Assembly (NCBI GenBank): GCA_028554755.1
Contig: JAPTOF010000015.1
Coordinates: 124,001-188,000, forward strand
Length of the DNA: 64,000 bases
Origin: Cordia subcordata
Lineage: Eukaryota > Streptophyta > Magnoliopsida > Boraginales > Cordiaceae
Reading direction: 5' to 3'
In this document: positions 46,181 through 58,325 of the stretch, piece after piece
Position numbering within the stretch: position 1 is the stretch's first letter
Layout: every line of letters begins with the position of its first letter
Notes under the pieces: model-generated
What the model was told of the DNA's origin: nothing
Databases searched by the model: none
Seen by the model: only the letters and a program-made list of their open reading frames with translations
Program-made: the position numbers and the translations under genes

Positions 46181-46966
46181 ATATGGCTGTTACAGCCACC
46201 TCTGAGTGCATAATAAATATCTTTTTTTTTTTTTACATTATAAGCATTAAAAATTGTAATGTGTTGTATATTTTTACAAAAAATACCCTTATTTTTAGGT
46301 AACGATGATTAGATAATAACAAAAAAAAAAAAAAAGATGTGCCACCTTTCAAAAAATACAAGGGGGTAATGTGGTGAGTATTAAAAACATAAGGGGTAAT
46401 AAGCTAATTAGATAAATTATGGGGTGGTGATGTGCTACCTTTGGAAAAGCATAGGGGTAATTTAATAAGTTTTAAAATACAAGGGAGTAATCAACTAATT
46501 AAACAATCTACAGGGGAGTAACGCATAATTTACCTTTTTTTCAACGTGAATCAATTAAATCTTATGATTCTACAACTTATTTACTATACTTTTATTTTGA
46601 TGAGATTATATAAAAAAGTTGGGACCAAAGAAGAAAAAGAAAAAATTTCTAGATTTTCACTTTAGAAAAAGTGTTTCGAAATGTATTTATAATTCTAGAA
46701 ATCTCTTAAATTGTTTCAATTATTTGCTCTAGGTTTTGTTCTCATATGGCAAATCTTAAGATTATTGTGACCCTGGCATCAGTTTAGATTGTACATTGTC
46801 TTTGTTATTATTTTGTCTGGTGCACTATTATTATGAGGATATCCTACTCATTTTTAGTTGGTTGGTCTAATGAGCAACTTTTGGTATTGCTCTGCCTTTG
46901 ATACAATTTACTGACTATATATATATAATATAGAGAAAGGTGCACGCCATATTTAAAAATGTTATA
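46181..46966. other. AT-rich spacer
   Basis: T-run at 46211-46222 and A-run at 46320-46335; phrases such as AGGGGTAATAAGCTAATTA recur in diverged form (46340-46520). No gene is recognised. Confidence 0.4.
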
Positions 46967-47004
46967 TCTCTTATTAATACAAAAAAGCACTCCCTAATGA
47001 AATT

Positions 47005-47038
<34 letters not shown>

Positions 47039-47073
47039 ACATATTCACACATACACACACATTCACACACATG

Positions 47074-47126
<53 letters not shown>

Positions 47127-47567
47127 CTCCCCTTTCATATACTTCCATTAGTTTTTTCCAAAATTATTTGATTCTACAAAAAATATAAAAGTTAACTATC
47201 AATAAGTTAACTATCAATAATAAATAAAGGCATAAAAATATTAATTTGTTTTGTGTATTGCATGGATATAATATATCATATCTTTTTTCTACTTAGCTAA
47301 TAAAGTATATATTACTTGAATTTTTGAATTTTATATGACATTTTAATGGATATTTAAATTGCAAATAGTTTATCAATTACAAGACAATTTTTATTGAAAC
47401 TCTTCTATTTATTTTTGCTATAAAAAAATGTCCTCTATACAAAATTAGATATTGATATTTTAATTTTTTTCATGAATAACTAGAGTGATAAATTTTGTAT
47501 TTCTAATACAATTGCATGTCTATATTTTGGAGGTTAAAAAAAATATTTTTAGAAATAGAATACATGA

Positions 47568-47621
<54 letters not shown>

Positions 47622-47770
47622 CATGATTAGTAATGAAAACTATTAAACGATAAAATTTTGAAAAATATATTCATATTTCATTCTCACTTAAAATAAAAAA
47701 TTGTCATAAATAATAAATAAATACATTAATAACTTACATTTGTCCGTGTGATATATGGGATATACTCTAG
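46967..47770 (+). mobile_element. Candidate Helitron enclosing compound microsatellites
   Basis: The 3' end shows an imperfect hairpin TCCGTGTGATATATGGGA (47742-47760), then TATACT and CTAG (47767-47770) before a host T. A possible 5' start is A|TCTCTTATTAATACAAAA at 46967. Around 47210-47275 there is a diverged second copy of the 3' terminal region (GTGTATTGCATGGATATA), so two elements may be overlaid. No genes inside. Confidence 0.4.
47007..47124. repeat. CT-AC-AT compound microsatellite
   Basis: CT run 47007-47036, AC-rich run 47037-47090, AT run 47091-47124. A second CT/TA compound tract lies at 47568-47618. Confidence 0.95.
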
Positions 47771-48129
47771 TGTTGATAATTGTTTAAGCTTTTGTTAGTG
47801 GAATTTAACTTTAACTGCATTTTAAATAAAGTTATTGAGATATTTTGTTTTAGCTATTGTAATTTTTACTGAATAATTATTTTCAGTATTTCAAGGTCCC
47901 AAAATATTTCTTTTTGGGAAGTTTTCCACCTACTAAGTTAAATATTCATTCTCTTCTATTTGATATGAAATATTTGTAGACAATGAAGGATGTATTGGTT
48001 TGCAGGGTAGAGACACTTGATAACTATGAGATAATAAATAATTTATGACTTATAATCTAAGTCTAACTTAAGTCTAACTTCAGGAGCTATTAGACTTCGA
48101 GATCTCGCTATCAACATCTTAGCTTAAAA

Positions 48130-50613
48130 AAAAAATCTTTCTCGATAAATTCAGTTGATTAGGGTCAAATTGTATCCCTTAGGAACTATACATGCACATT
48201 TTGATGCGTACAGTTAAAAAAAAATTGTGAGAAAAAAGAAGACTTGTTGAAAAACCTATTGTAATACTTGATTAATCGCTATTAGGATTTTTCAACGCCT
48301 CCTTGTGGACTCGTTGTTCATGTGCTGTGTACATAGGTATCTGTGCTTGACAGCCCATCCCGTCGGTGAGATTATAGGGTCTCACTATGAAGCTCCTCAG
48401 GCCTACCCGTAGCACATATAGACATGGGGATCTACTAAGATCACTTGAAAAGATTTTCCCCCATTGAGGACAATGGGGATTTTAAGTTTAAGGGTAGGGA
48501 GTCATTTTATTTAGTTGGTTTTTGTATTCGTGCATTTGGTAATGGGTTGCCTAGTCTTATTTGTTGTTTCTTTCTTAGTTGATGTTTCTAGTTATTTGTT
48601 TTTAAAAAATTTGAAAAAATGGAAAATTTTAAAAAATTTGAAAAAAATGGGGACAAGAGTTAGAAAACCTAAGAATTTGATTGCATGAATTAGTGTTGTC
48701 AACTAAGTACTTGCTTGTTAAGGCGAATAGCCTCCAATTTTGAGCACAATATCAATGGTTTGTGTTGCTCAGTTTAAAGAAGGTTTATAATTGGATTATG
48801 CTTCGTAGAGTTTTATTCCTATAAAATCTATTTTCTTTACTCTTGAGGTGAAAAATTAGGCAAGGCCATCATTTAGGAGATGATTTAGGCATTTGTTTGG
48901 ATCGTTTGAGCCTTTCAAGCCTACCTTGTTATGTATGTATCCCTAGTAGTCCATGTTAAGCTTGAGCCTTTTCTTTTGTTAGCCTAGTAAAAATTATCCT
49001 TGCGTGAAACAAATGTCACTTGCACCCTGATACCTTTAGCAATTGGAATGTTTGAAAATCAAAGGAGCTAAGTGTTTTGGAATGTATGGGTTGTATTTCT
49101 TGAGCTATTTTTGTGACTGGCATTGATCCTTGGGGAAATCCATATAACCATGAGTTTATACTTGATTTGATTCCTTGAAGGGTTATGTTGATTGGAGAAA
49201 TCCATTTCAATTTCATTATTGAATTCTAGAACCAGCTTGAGTATCTCTCGAGGTGAAATCCTAGACAATGCACCTCCAAGGAAATGATTTAGGCTCTCTT
49301 TGGATAGTTTGAACCTTTGACCCTATGTCATTGTACCCTAGTTACCCCTTTGAGCATTATACATGATAGCCTATTCTTTGTTAAACCTTTTTGTCCTTGT
49401 CCCTTAGAAACAACTATCAATTATCTTTACCCTTCAAGAGAACTTACTAACTCCATGATGAAGCAAGGGTAGAATCTTTTGAAAAAGGGGCGAGGGAATT
49501 GTGTTGCAAAATGTGTGCAAATTACTCTCAGGGAAAGACAGAGAGAGAAAAAATTACTGTGTGAGAAAAAAAATAAATGAAAGGAAAAGAAAGAGAAGTG
49601 TTTGGAACAATGAGAAAAGGAGGAAGAATTTGTGCATCCCAAAATATTATCAATGTGATAAAGAAGAAAGAAAGCTGAGAAGAATTTAGAAAAGGAGGTG
49701 AAGGTCAAGAGGAAAAGAGTAAGGGTGTACGTTTTTGTTGTCTCGGGTTACAATTGAGAGTGTTGTGCTTCATTGTGGATTCATAGGAGTTCTCTTGCAC
49801 TTTTTCTGTCTAAATTGCATTATATCCTTTCTTTTGTACCCATAAATTGAGCCTTGCATTACAACCCTAAAAAGTCCTATTGACTCTTGGTAGTGTATTG
49901 TCTATATTAGTGGAGAGTGGGTATGAAAAACAGGCCTATGAAATCCATTTCTCTTTATGTTTCTTGTGTGTAATCTTTCCTATCTTGGGAACAAAAAACA
50001 AAGAGAGAGAGAGAGAGAGGAAGAGAGAGAAAGGAAAAAATGATGAAAAAAAGAAAAATAAAAAATAAAAAATTTCAAAAAGAAGTATGTTCCGAAGATG
50101 CAAAGAAGTAATTTAAGTATGTTCCCCAAGATGTACAAAGAAATAAGTTTGGGGGTTGATGTTTCTTTTCATTCTTGTGGTTGATGCTTGAGAAGGTGTA
50201 AAGCTAATTCTTGTGTTATTTGGGTTATTAGAGTGAATCATTTGGTCCGAGAACACCCAATGTTAGGGATTGATTAGCCTTACTGCTATCCACATACACC
50301 ACACCTTGTTCCTAGCCTAACGTTACAACCCAGAAAGACCTATTGATCTTAGGCGGTGGTCTAGCCCTTACTGATTGAAGAGAGGTGAGAAGAGTTGAGT
50401 ATAAATTAACTATAAACTAATTCAGACTGCGCACACTCCATTGCAATTCACACACACACACAAGGTTATTTTGTTGATGGCAGGATTGAGCCTTTTAGTT
50501 GATTGACATGAGAAGTAAGAATCAAGTTCTCTTGATTTTTAACTTGTTTATAGTTTGGTTATTGACTTTCCTTTGTTTTGCTCAGGACGCACAAAATCTT
50601 AAGTTTAGAGGTG
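48130..50613 (+). mobile_element. 3' internal (non-coding) part of an Athila-like element
   Basis: No coding domain is seen. The features are those of the long 3' untranslated region of Athila-type elements: CCCATTGAGGACAATGGGGA with AAGTTTAAGGGTAGGG (48462-48500), A-rich runs such as AAAAAATTTGAAAAAATGG (48603-48660), a GA-rich run (49999-50045), and AAGTTTGGGGGTTGATG (50145-50162). It leads into AATCTTAAGTTTAGAGGTG directly before the LTR, which would be the polypurine tract. The left boundary is uncertain and the 5' part of the element is missing. Confidence 0.55.
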
Positions 50614-51937
50614 TGATAACTCTATGAAATAGAATTTTTCTACAGTTATATCGCATAGGATTTTGTCGTTTTCTATATGAATTTGGATCTTTCTTTGTTT
50701 GTTTTTGATAAATTTATGGATAGCGTATACTCATGTCATGTTTGGATGTATTTTTGGTAGGAATGAAGTTGGTAGATGTTATAGGAATGGAGGATATATT
50801 TTTGGGCTATTTTAACTATTAGAAGCATGGAAAAGTTGAAGAAAATGTGTATGGATAGTAAGGCTGTCAACTAGGCAACACTAATTCTTGCTTAGGCGAA
50901 ACTGAAGAACTCAAAGAAAAGATGGATCTAGAGTGATATTCGCCCAGGCGAGGCCAACTTTTGCCTAGATGATGAAGTGTAACTAAAAAAAAAAGCCATC
51001 AAAATTTTTCTTGCCTAGGTGAACTTTCTATCCCCTAGGCGAAACCTGCGCATCTAGGCCTAAAAATCGGGTATTAAGTGTAGCCCAAGAACTATAAAAA
51101 CCTAGTTTGTGCCTCCTTCTTTATGAAGAGTAGCCCCTCGAAGTTGGAAAACACCTTCAAGATCAAAAACTCCATAATTTTTCTTTCTTTTAACATCTTT
51201 TTCATTTCTTTTGTCACGGATTTTAGATCTATTGAATGTTTTATGCTCTTTTATTATTCTAGCATGAACTAAACTACTAAACTCTTTATTCTAGGATTGC
51301 AATGGAATTTTTCTGATTATTTATTTGAATAAAATCTCTTTATTTATTCCAATTTATTTCTTTGGTCCTGTGCTTGATTTTATCATATTGCTTTGCCACC
51401 AATATGCATGACAAACCCTAATTGAATTGGAAAAGGAGATTAGGGTGAGATCTAGATTGAGTATCTTAGAAACAAATTAACTTAAGTGGTTTAGGTTGAT
51501 TTGCTTTGTGATTAAGGCAGGAATAACCTCACTACCCTAGGTAGCCCAAAGGAATCCGTTCTTCAACAACTCAAATTAATAATCTAGCATAGGAATTTAG
51601 CTAGAGATTTAAGGAGGATTAGCCCCAAGGATTATATTGGGTAGATATAAGAGTGGCTGGATAATAAATTTATCAGTTAAGGGAAATTGTAATTCTAGGT
51701 CTTTAATTGCTGGAAATCCTTATTTTTGCCTTTATTTCCTTTGTTTACTTAATTTCACTTTCCTTTAGTTTTAATCTCCCAACTTTTCCATAATCTTGAT
51801 TGTTTGAATTAGATAGAGTAAACAAGTTAGTAGTTAGCACATTTAGAAATTAGGTCCTCATGGGAATGATCTCTTATTTACTATAGATTACTTGTATGTG
51901 ATCACGTGCACTTGCATGTTGACACAAGACCCTGTCA
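50614..51937 (+). repeat. 3' LTR of the truncated Athila-like element
   Basis: Starts TGATAACTC right after the purine tract and ends CCCTGTCA where copia gag-like coding resumes. The TGATAA start matches the LTR at 61308. The stop of gypsy sequence and start of copia sequence at 51937/51938 places the right boundary well. Confidence 0.65.
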
Positions 51938-52568
51938 TCACAACTCGAGAATTGATTACAGCAACTATAGGATCAAATTCAAATCTTAAACCTCACAAAG
52001 TCCAAAAAATTAAGTCATCATCGTCAAACTAGTTTGCCTGTAGTAAAAACAATCAGAGAAATTTATTTGGCTTGTTGAGTGTAATCATGTGTTGAGAGAG
52101 ATCCCTTGGTGAGTGATTCGAAAGCAAGCTTTAGATGTTGAGTGTGGGAACGAGAATGAGTCTCGTAAATTGCTTGAGAGTAACCCAAACCTCACAAGAA
52201 GTCTGCTTATCGACGACATGTGAAAGCATGGAGTTTGAAAGCAAAATAAGTATCCAACCAAGTAGCATTTGGTCGATGCTAATCCACTTAGTAACCATAC
52301 CTAGTAGAGAAGAAGGTTTGGTGGAAATATCATTAATGAAGCCTAATAATCCATGGCTTCTTGAAGCCAGAAGAAGTTAAGTCATCTATAACAAAAAATT
52401 GTCGGTGACTAACTTCAGAAAGATGTCCTGATGAATGTGATCTAAGTTGAATAGTAAAGTATTAGGTAAAGGTTTAGAAGTGGTGGGCAATGAAATGTCT
52501 AATGATTTTTTGGAGTGATCAGTTGCAACAATAGTAAGGACTATAGGTGAAGAGCTCATGGTCGACAT
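51938..52568 (-). pseudogene. Ty1-copia gag pseudogene, cut by the Athila-like LTR
   Basis: The minus strand starts at 52568 with MSTMSSSPIVLTIVATDHSK, then DISLPTTSKPLPNTLL and KLVTDNFLL, the usual N-terminus of a copia gag (UBN2-type). Past a frameshift it continues SRSHGLLGFINDISTKPSSL, WISIDQMLLGWILILLSNS and SCEVWVTLKQFT. It breaks off at 51938 where the Athila-like LTR begins. The remaining pol is not in the window. Confidence 0.78.
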
Positions 52569-52640
52569 AGCTATAGAGAAAAAAAAAAGAAAGAAAGAAA
52601 AAGGGGTGTTGTTGAAGAGATCTTATTGAAATTTCACTGA

Positions 52641-52886
52641 GCTTGTTGATACCATTAAAGGATATAAATTCTCTTGTATTTTCATAAAATGTCTGTACAA
52701 GATGTTCACCTTAAATATGATTCTAGCTACCATTTATATGTGCTAATCATCTCAATACAAAATCCTTAATTATGCCTAATATCATTCCCTAATTGATCTA
52801 CAAAAAAATATCAATCATAATAGAAAAGGCAAGGTAATGTTACAAATATTACAGAGATTTTGAATATCTTCAATCAAGTCTTAACA
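52641..52886 (-). repeat. 5' LTR and primer-binding site of the gag-bearing copia element
   Basis: On the minus strand an LTR starts TGTTAAGACTTGATTGAAG at 52886 and ends near 52656. It is followed at once by TGGTATCAACAAGC (52654-52641), close to the initiator-Met tRNA primer site TGGTATCAGAGC of copia elements. The short LTR (231 bp) suits small copia lineages. Right of 52886 the lectin-kinase pseudogene resumes. Confidence 0.75.
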
Positions 52887-53174
52887 GGAAGGACAACCTT
52901 TTTAGGACTTAAGAAGACAATTCAATCTATGTTGTTTACTCTTAACTTTTGATATAAAGGCTTGGTCTACTCTTCATATTAACTAATTGGTTGTTTAACT
53001 TTTTATGATGGAATTTCAGTGATTCTTAACCCATATGTTAAATTTTGCATCCTCTAGCTTACAATTTTCTCATATATAATTTCTTCCACATTGAGGCTAT
53101 CATTGGTTGGATGAATGGCATCAAAACCAGGTAACCATCTACACACAGTGTTGTCATTGATCAGATCACATAAC

Positions 53175-53506
53175 GCATTGGCCCCACATATACCCTTTAG
53201 GGTACATTTATTGTCTATCCATGATCGTATTGTAAGCTATTCGCCTTGAAGACTAACACGTGAAAATACAAGTGGAAAGTACCATCTGTATCTATTCTAG
53301 TGAGATAGATTCCCTTTTCTTTTAGATATCTCTACAGAACGCATTGGTCCCACATATCCCCTTTGAGACACATTTTTGTTTTGTCAATGACCATATTATG
53401 GACCATTTGCCTTGACAATCTAACCGGTGAAAATACGATCAGAAAATACCATTGGCATCTATTCTCACGAGATAGATTCCCTTTCCTTTTGGATATCTCT
53501 CTTTAG
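53175..53506 (-). repeat. 166-bp tandem duplication inside the lectin-kinase pseudogene
   Basis: Two diverged head-to-tail units, 53341-53506 and 53175-53340, each encode the block from the IYL(V/T)RID strand to the KGICG(T/A)NA.C motif. On the top strand each starts GCATTGG(T/C)CCCACATAT. The 166-bp period is not a multiple of three, so the duplication itself shifts the frame. Confidence 0.85.
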
Positions 53507-53640
53507 TTATACTCATGATGATCTTAGTTGATGACTAAAGCAAACGCATATATATGGCGGTCATCACCAAGACTAGACGTTACATTATCCCTTGCTTCCA
53601 TGGTGTTTGTGGCACAATAGGCATTGTCTAATGAATCTGC

Positions 53641-54277
53641 TATTAGAAAATATGGCACCAAAATATGAAACTTGTGCCAATACAAGTAACTTTAAATAAA
53701 TAAAGGAAACTAGAAAATTGCAAATAAATAATGAACTTATGAACTTATGAGAAACTCAAAAAATAATAAATCATCGAGGCCTAAAATCTTCCAGTTTCCT
53801 TAAGACCTTATCACCCCGCTGTGGTGCTTACAGAAATTAACATCTGTTTCCCAAGATTCAATGGTGATATTTCTACAGTAGTGGCACTATAAATTGTAGA
53901 AATAGGCGAACTAGAATACCGCTTAAACTCTCTCTATGAGAACACTAAAACTCTAATTTTCTTTTGTAGTAAAGTATGAATGCAGAAGAAAAAAGTGAGT
54001 TTTGCAAAATGAATTGCACACTTTTTATAGATAATGATATACCCATTTTCAAAAGGTGTGCCAACTCTTTATGCTAAGGGATATGTCCTTTAGCCAAGAA
54101 GAGTTATAACTCTTAGTTTGGAAAGATTGCACCCTTAGAATTTAATTTTAAAATTAAATTAAATTCTATTTTAGTTTAATTTAAAAAATATATAATTCAT
54201 TTTTTCAAACATTATTCTCAATTTCTCATTCACTAATTAATTGATTCAAACATTCAATTAGACTCAGTTTACTAACA
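53641..54277 (-). repeat. 3' LTR of the copia element
   Basis: 637 bp; begins TATTAGAAAATATGGCACC and ends CAGTTTACTAACA on the top strand. Pairs with 57671-58325. Confidence 0.88.
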
Positions 54278-54957
54278 AGCCCTCACATGGATGAGAATTG
54301 GCATATCAAAATGCAGATGAAATGCTGACACCTAGATAGAGTTCAATTAGAAAGATACTGCATTGAGATAGGTAGCTTTTGGTCTTGAACTATCCTTAGT
54401 GAGGAAATATCAGATTTACTCGTTAAACAGTGAATGAGATGTCTTGAACTCTTCAGTTTTTGTGTAAACTAAGAGAATAGAGCTCATGCAGTATCAATAT
54501 AGACATTATCTGGTTCTCAATTGTGTTCATATGGCCCTGAACAACTCCTGGTTTTTCATGAGTACTCTAGAGAATTCAGCCTTAGAAATTCTCATAGGAG
54601 CGGCCCCACTCCTTACTCACATAGATGACTTCTTATTAAGAGGCTCTGCTGCATCTTTACTTGGTTTTTCAAGGTATAAGAGTCATTAAAAGCCTTGCTT
54701 AACCTAAACTTTTACAGGTAGCATTGTCTGCTTGTCATATGAATAGGCAATGGAATGAAACCCCCATAATGCTGGACCGAGTTGTAGTTACATAATTTGA
54801 TTTTCTTTTTGAACCTAAATCTTGGAATCTTTAGTTAACTAGGTAAGTTTTCCATTGTCGCAACTTATTAAATATAGGCTTTCAAACCCATTTCCTTCGA
54901 CGATTTATCAACTTGCTTTGTAGTTAAACCTTTTGTAAGTGGATCCACGATATTATC

Positions 54958-56819
54958 TTGTCACTTCATGTAGTCAAAAGAGATAACTCCATTAGAGAGC
55001 AGTTGTTTAACATTATTGTGCCAATGATATATATGTCTAGACTTACCATTATACATACCACTTTGTGCCCTTCTAATTGCAGATTGACTATCACAATGTA
55101 TGCATATTATTGGTATAGGTTTTGGCCAATTTGGAATATCCTCAAGAAAATGACTAAGCCACTCAGCTTCCTCTCCAGCTTTATCCAAAGCTATGAATTC
55201 GGATTCCATTGTAGATCTTGCTATACACATTTGTTGAGAGGATTTCCGTGATATAGCTGCTTCTCCCAAAGTAAAGGCATATCCACTCATGGATTTTGAA
55301 TCTTTAGTATCAGATATCCAATTTGCTTCACTATACCCTTCTAATACAGTAGGATGTCCAGTGTAATGCAGCCATAGTTGTTTATGTATTTAAAAAACCT
55401 TAGAACTCTCACAAAAGCTTTCCAGTGATTATGTCCTAGATTGCTAGTATATCTGCTTAATTTGTTAACTGCATACACGATATCCGGTCTTGTAGAATTC
55501 ATGATGTACATTAGACTTCCTATGATGCACAAGTACTCTAGTTGAGACACTCCTTCACGGGTATTTTTTTTGATAATGTAAGACTTACATCAAAAGGTCT
55601 CTTCGCTACACCATTGTCATTTGCTAGGAAGTTATTAAGTATTTTCTCAATATAATGAGATTGAAATAATACCAGTCCTTCAGATGTTTTAGAGATTTTA
55701 ATCTCTAAGATAACATCTGCCACATCTAAATCCTTCATATCAAATTTACTAGATAACATTTTTTTGGTAGCCTTAATAGCATTAATATTGCTCCCAATGA
55801 TAAGCTTATTGTCGACATAAAGACAAACAATGACATATCCCTTTTCATCACTCTTTGTGTACACACATTTGTCACATTCATTAATTCTAAAGCCATTTGA
55901 AATTATGGCTTCATCAAATTTCTCATGCCATTGTTTTGGAGTTTGTTTTAATCCATATAGAGATTTTACAAGCTTACACACCTTCTTTCCTTGTCTTGGA
56001 ACCGTAAACCCTTTGGGCATTCCATATAAATTTCTTTATCTTAGTCACCATTAAGAAGGTTGTCTTCCCATCTATTTGATATACATCTAGGTTGTGTATG
56101 GCTACAATTACTATTAGCATTTGAATGTATGTTATTCTAGTTACTGGTGAATAGGTCTCAAAATAGTCAAGGTACCTTTTAACTACAAGTCTTGCCTTGT
56201 TTTTGTCAATCAATCCATTAGCTTTCATCTTTCTCTTAAAATCCATTTACATCTTATAGATTTATTTCTAGGAGAAAGATCCACCAATTCCCAAGGATGA
56301 TTCTGCATGATGGATTCAATTTAGTTGTTAGCTGCCTCTCTTCAGTATGGAGATTCAAGAGTAGACATTGCTTCACTGAATGTATGAGGCTCATTTTCCA
56401 ACAAATATGTTAGAAAATCCAGACCAAAATATTTAGATGTTCTCTAAAGATTCCCACAGTTCCTTGGCCATTTTTATTGGACTATACACGTTGTAAAGTG
56501 TATTATCCAGACCATTAAGCATATAGTTTTGACACAAAAAATCTGCATGTTTCCATGCGTCTACTACGGCACCCAATTCTAGTGGGTCTTTATTCAAAAA
56601 CTTTGCCGAACTCAAGGTGGTCAGATAGAAAAGCATTTTTTGTTGACACCTTCTAAAATCATTTCCATTAAATTTTTTCTACTTTTCACCAAGTCCAATA
56701 GAGCTAGGGGTTTGTCCTATTAAATGAATCGCCATCAAGGCATTGCTCAGGGGTGGATTTGCATTATTTCCAAATCCATCTTGTTTGGCCACAAGAACAC
56801 TTGTCCCTTCAGTTGACAT
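54958..56819 (-). pseudogene. Copia gag-RT-RNase H polyprotein relic
   Basis: On the minus strand gag starts at 56819 (MSTEGTSVLVAKQDG) and continues after a stop with DAWKHADFLCQNYMLNGLD and KMAKELWESLENI to about 56435. The sequence then jumps to the RT start: WELVDLS near 56280, KARLVVKRYLDYFETYSPVT, KKVCKLVKSLYGLKQTPKQW and LYVDNKLIIG. The usual YVDD catalytic motif reads YVDN. RNase H at 55290-54961 includes [20 protein letters not shown] and HCDSQSAI. Zinc knuckle, protease and integrase are absent, apparently by one deletion between gag and RT. Several stops remain. Confidence 0.88.
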
Positions 56820-57670
56820 CCTCTAACACAATATTTTTAAAGAAATATTATTACTATACTTGTAAATAAAAATCTGCACAAAAGTAACCAAAATTCCTTT
56901 TTTTTTCCCTCAATGCACAAAAGTCACTTCCAGAAACTGAAATATGCTAATACCCGAATCAAATAAGGTGATATTTAAAGATGAGTTGGAAAGAATTCGC
57001 TTTTGAAGTGAAACAACACATGCATCCAGGAAAAGACAATTAATGCAACTTTCTGTAAAGAACTTAAATTTTGAAAAGCCACTAATGGTTTTTTTTAATT
57101 TATAAATTCAAAATACCATATGCAAAAATTTAAATGAAACTAAAACTAATTTAATTAATATAATTAGTCCAAAGTATAAGAAATATGAATATACAACAAA
57201 CTACGTAACTATTTTTATGTTTTGGAAAAATAAGAATAACAAAATGTTAGTTAAATCCAAAACCAACGAATATGGAAACAGTAATGACAAACTTAGATGA
57301 AGCAACGTAAATTAAATAATGCTAACTTATTGCAAATGGATGAAGTCAAATTGTTAAAAGTTATCAACAGAACAACCATGCAATATCGATCAATTCTTAA
57401 ATCAACACATGCATATTCTAAGATCAAAATTTTCCAGGCAACCATAACATCTCCAAAGGCTTTTACATTTTGAGTCAAAAGCAATGATTACTCGCATGCA
57501 TGCAATGTAATACTATTGTAAATTAATCAAAACTCTAAGAAATATAAGTGAACTGACCACTGAAATAACTTTGCATATATCAAACCAACGACTTCAAAGA
57601 ATTAACTCAATGAAATTAAAAATTTTATAAATGTAGAAGTCATAAACACGTAATAATAAGGTCTTAAAAT

Positions 57671-58325
57671 TGTTAGCAAATATGGCACCAAAATATGGAA
57701 CATGTGCAAATGCAAAAAACTTTAAATAAATAAAGGAACTGGAAAATTGCAAATAAATAATGAACTTACGAACTTATGAAAAACTCAAAAAATAATAAAT
57801 GTCCAAGGGCTAAAATCCGTTAGTTTCCTTAAGACCTTATCACCCTGCTACGGTGCTTACAAAAATTGGCGACTATATCCTTGGATTCAATGGTGATATT
57901 TCTATAGTAGCAGTACTCTAAAGTGTATAAATAGGTGAACCAAAATAATGTTGAAACTCTCTCTATAAAACAATAAAATTCTAATTTGGTTTTGTAATAA
58001 AGTATGAATGCACAAAAAATGTGAGTTTTGCAAAATACATTGCAGGCTGTTTATAGATAACAAGATGCCCATTTAGAAAAGCTATGCCAACTCTTCATGC
58101 CAAGACATATGTCCTTTAGCCAACAAAAGTTACAACTCTCAATTTGTAAGGTTATAACTCTTAGTTTGGAAAAGTTGCACTCTCAGAATTTAATTTTAAA
58201 ATTAAATTAAATTCCATTTTAATTTAATTTCATAAATATATAATTCATCTTTCTAAACATTAATATCAATTTCTCATTCACTAATTAATTGAGTCAAATA
58301 TCCAATTAGACTCAATTTGCTAACA
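57671..58325 (-). repeat. 5' LTR of the copia element
   Basis: 655 bp; on the top strand it begins TGTTAGCAAATATGG and ends TTTGCTAACA, keeping the short inverted ends lost in the other copy. No clear initiator-Met primer site follows it on the minus strand. Confidence 0.88.

Larger units (their letters stand above)
53641..58325 (-). mobile_element. Ty1-copia retrotransposon with internal deletion
   Basis: Terminal repeats at 53641-54277 and 57671-58325 match along their length; the right one starts TGTTAGCAAATATGG and ends ATTTGCTAACA. The flanks are TCTGC (53636-53640) and TTTGC (58326-58330), a 5-bp duplication with one change. The lectin-kinase reading continues across it. The minus-strand order is 5' LTR (right), leader, gag start, RT, RNase H, 3' LTR (left). 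Protease and integrase are missing. LTR divergence looks moderate (many small differences), so the element is old. Confidence 0.9.
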
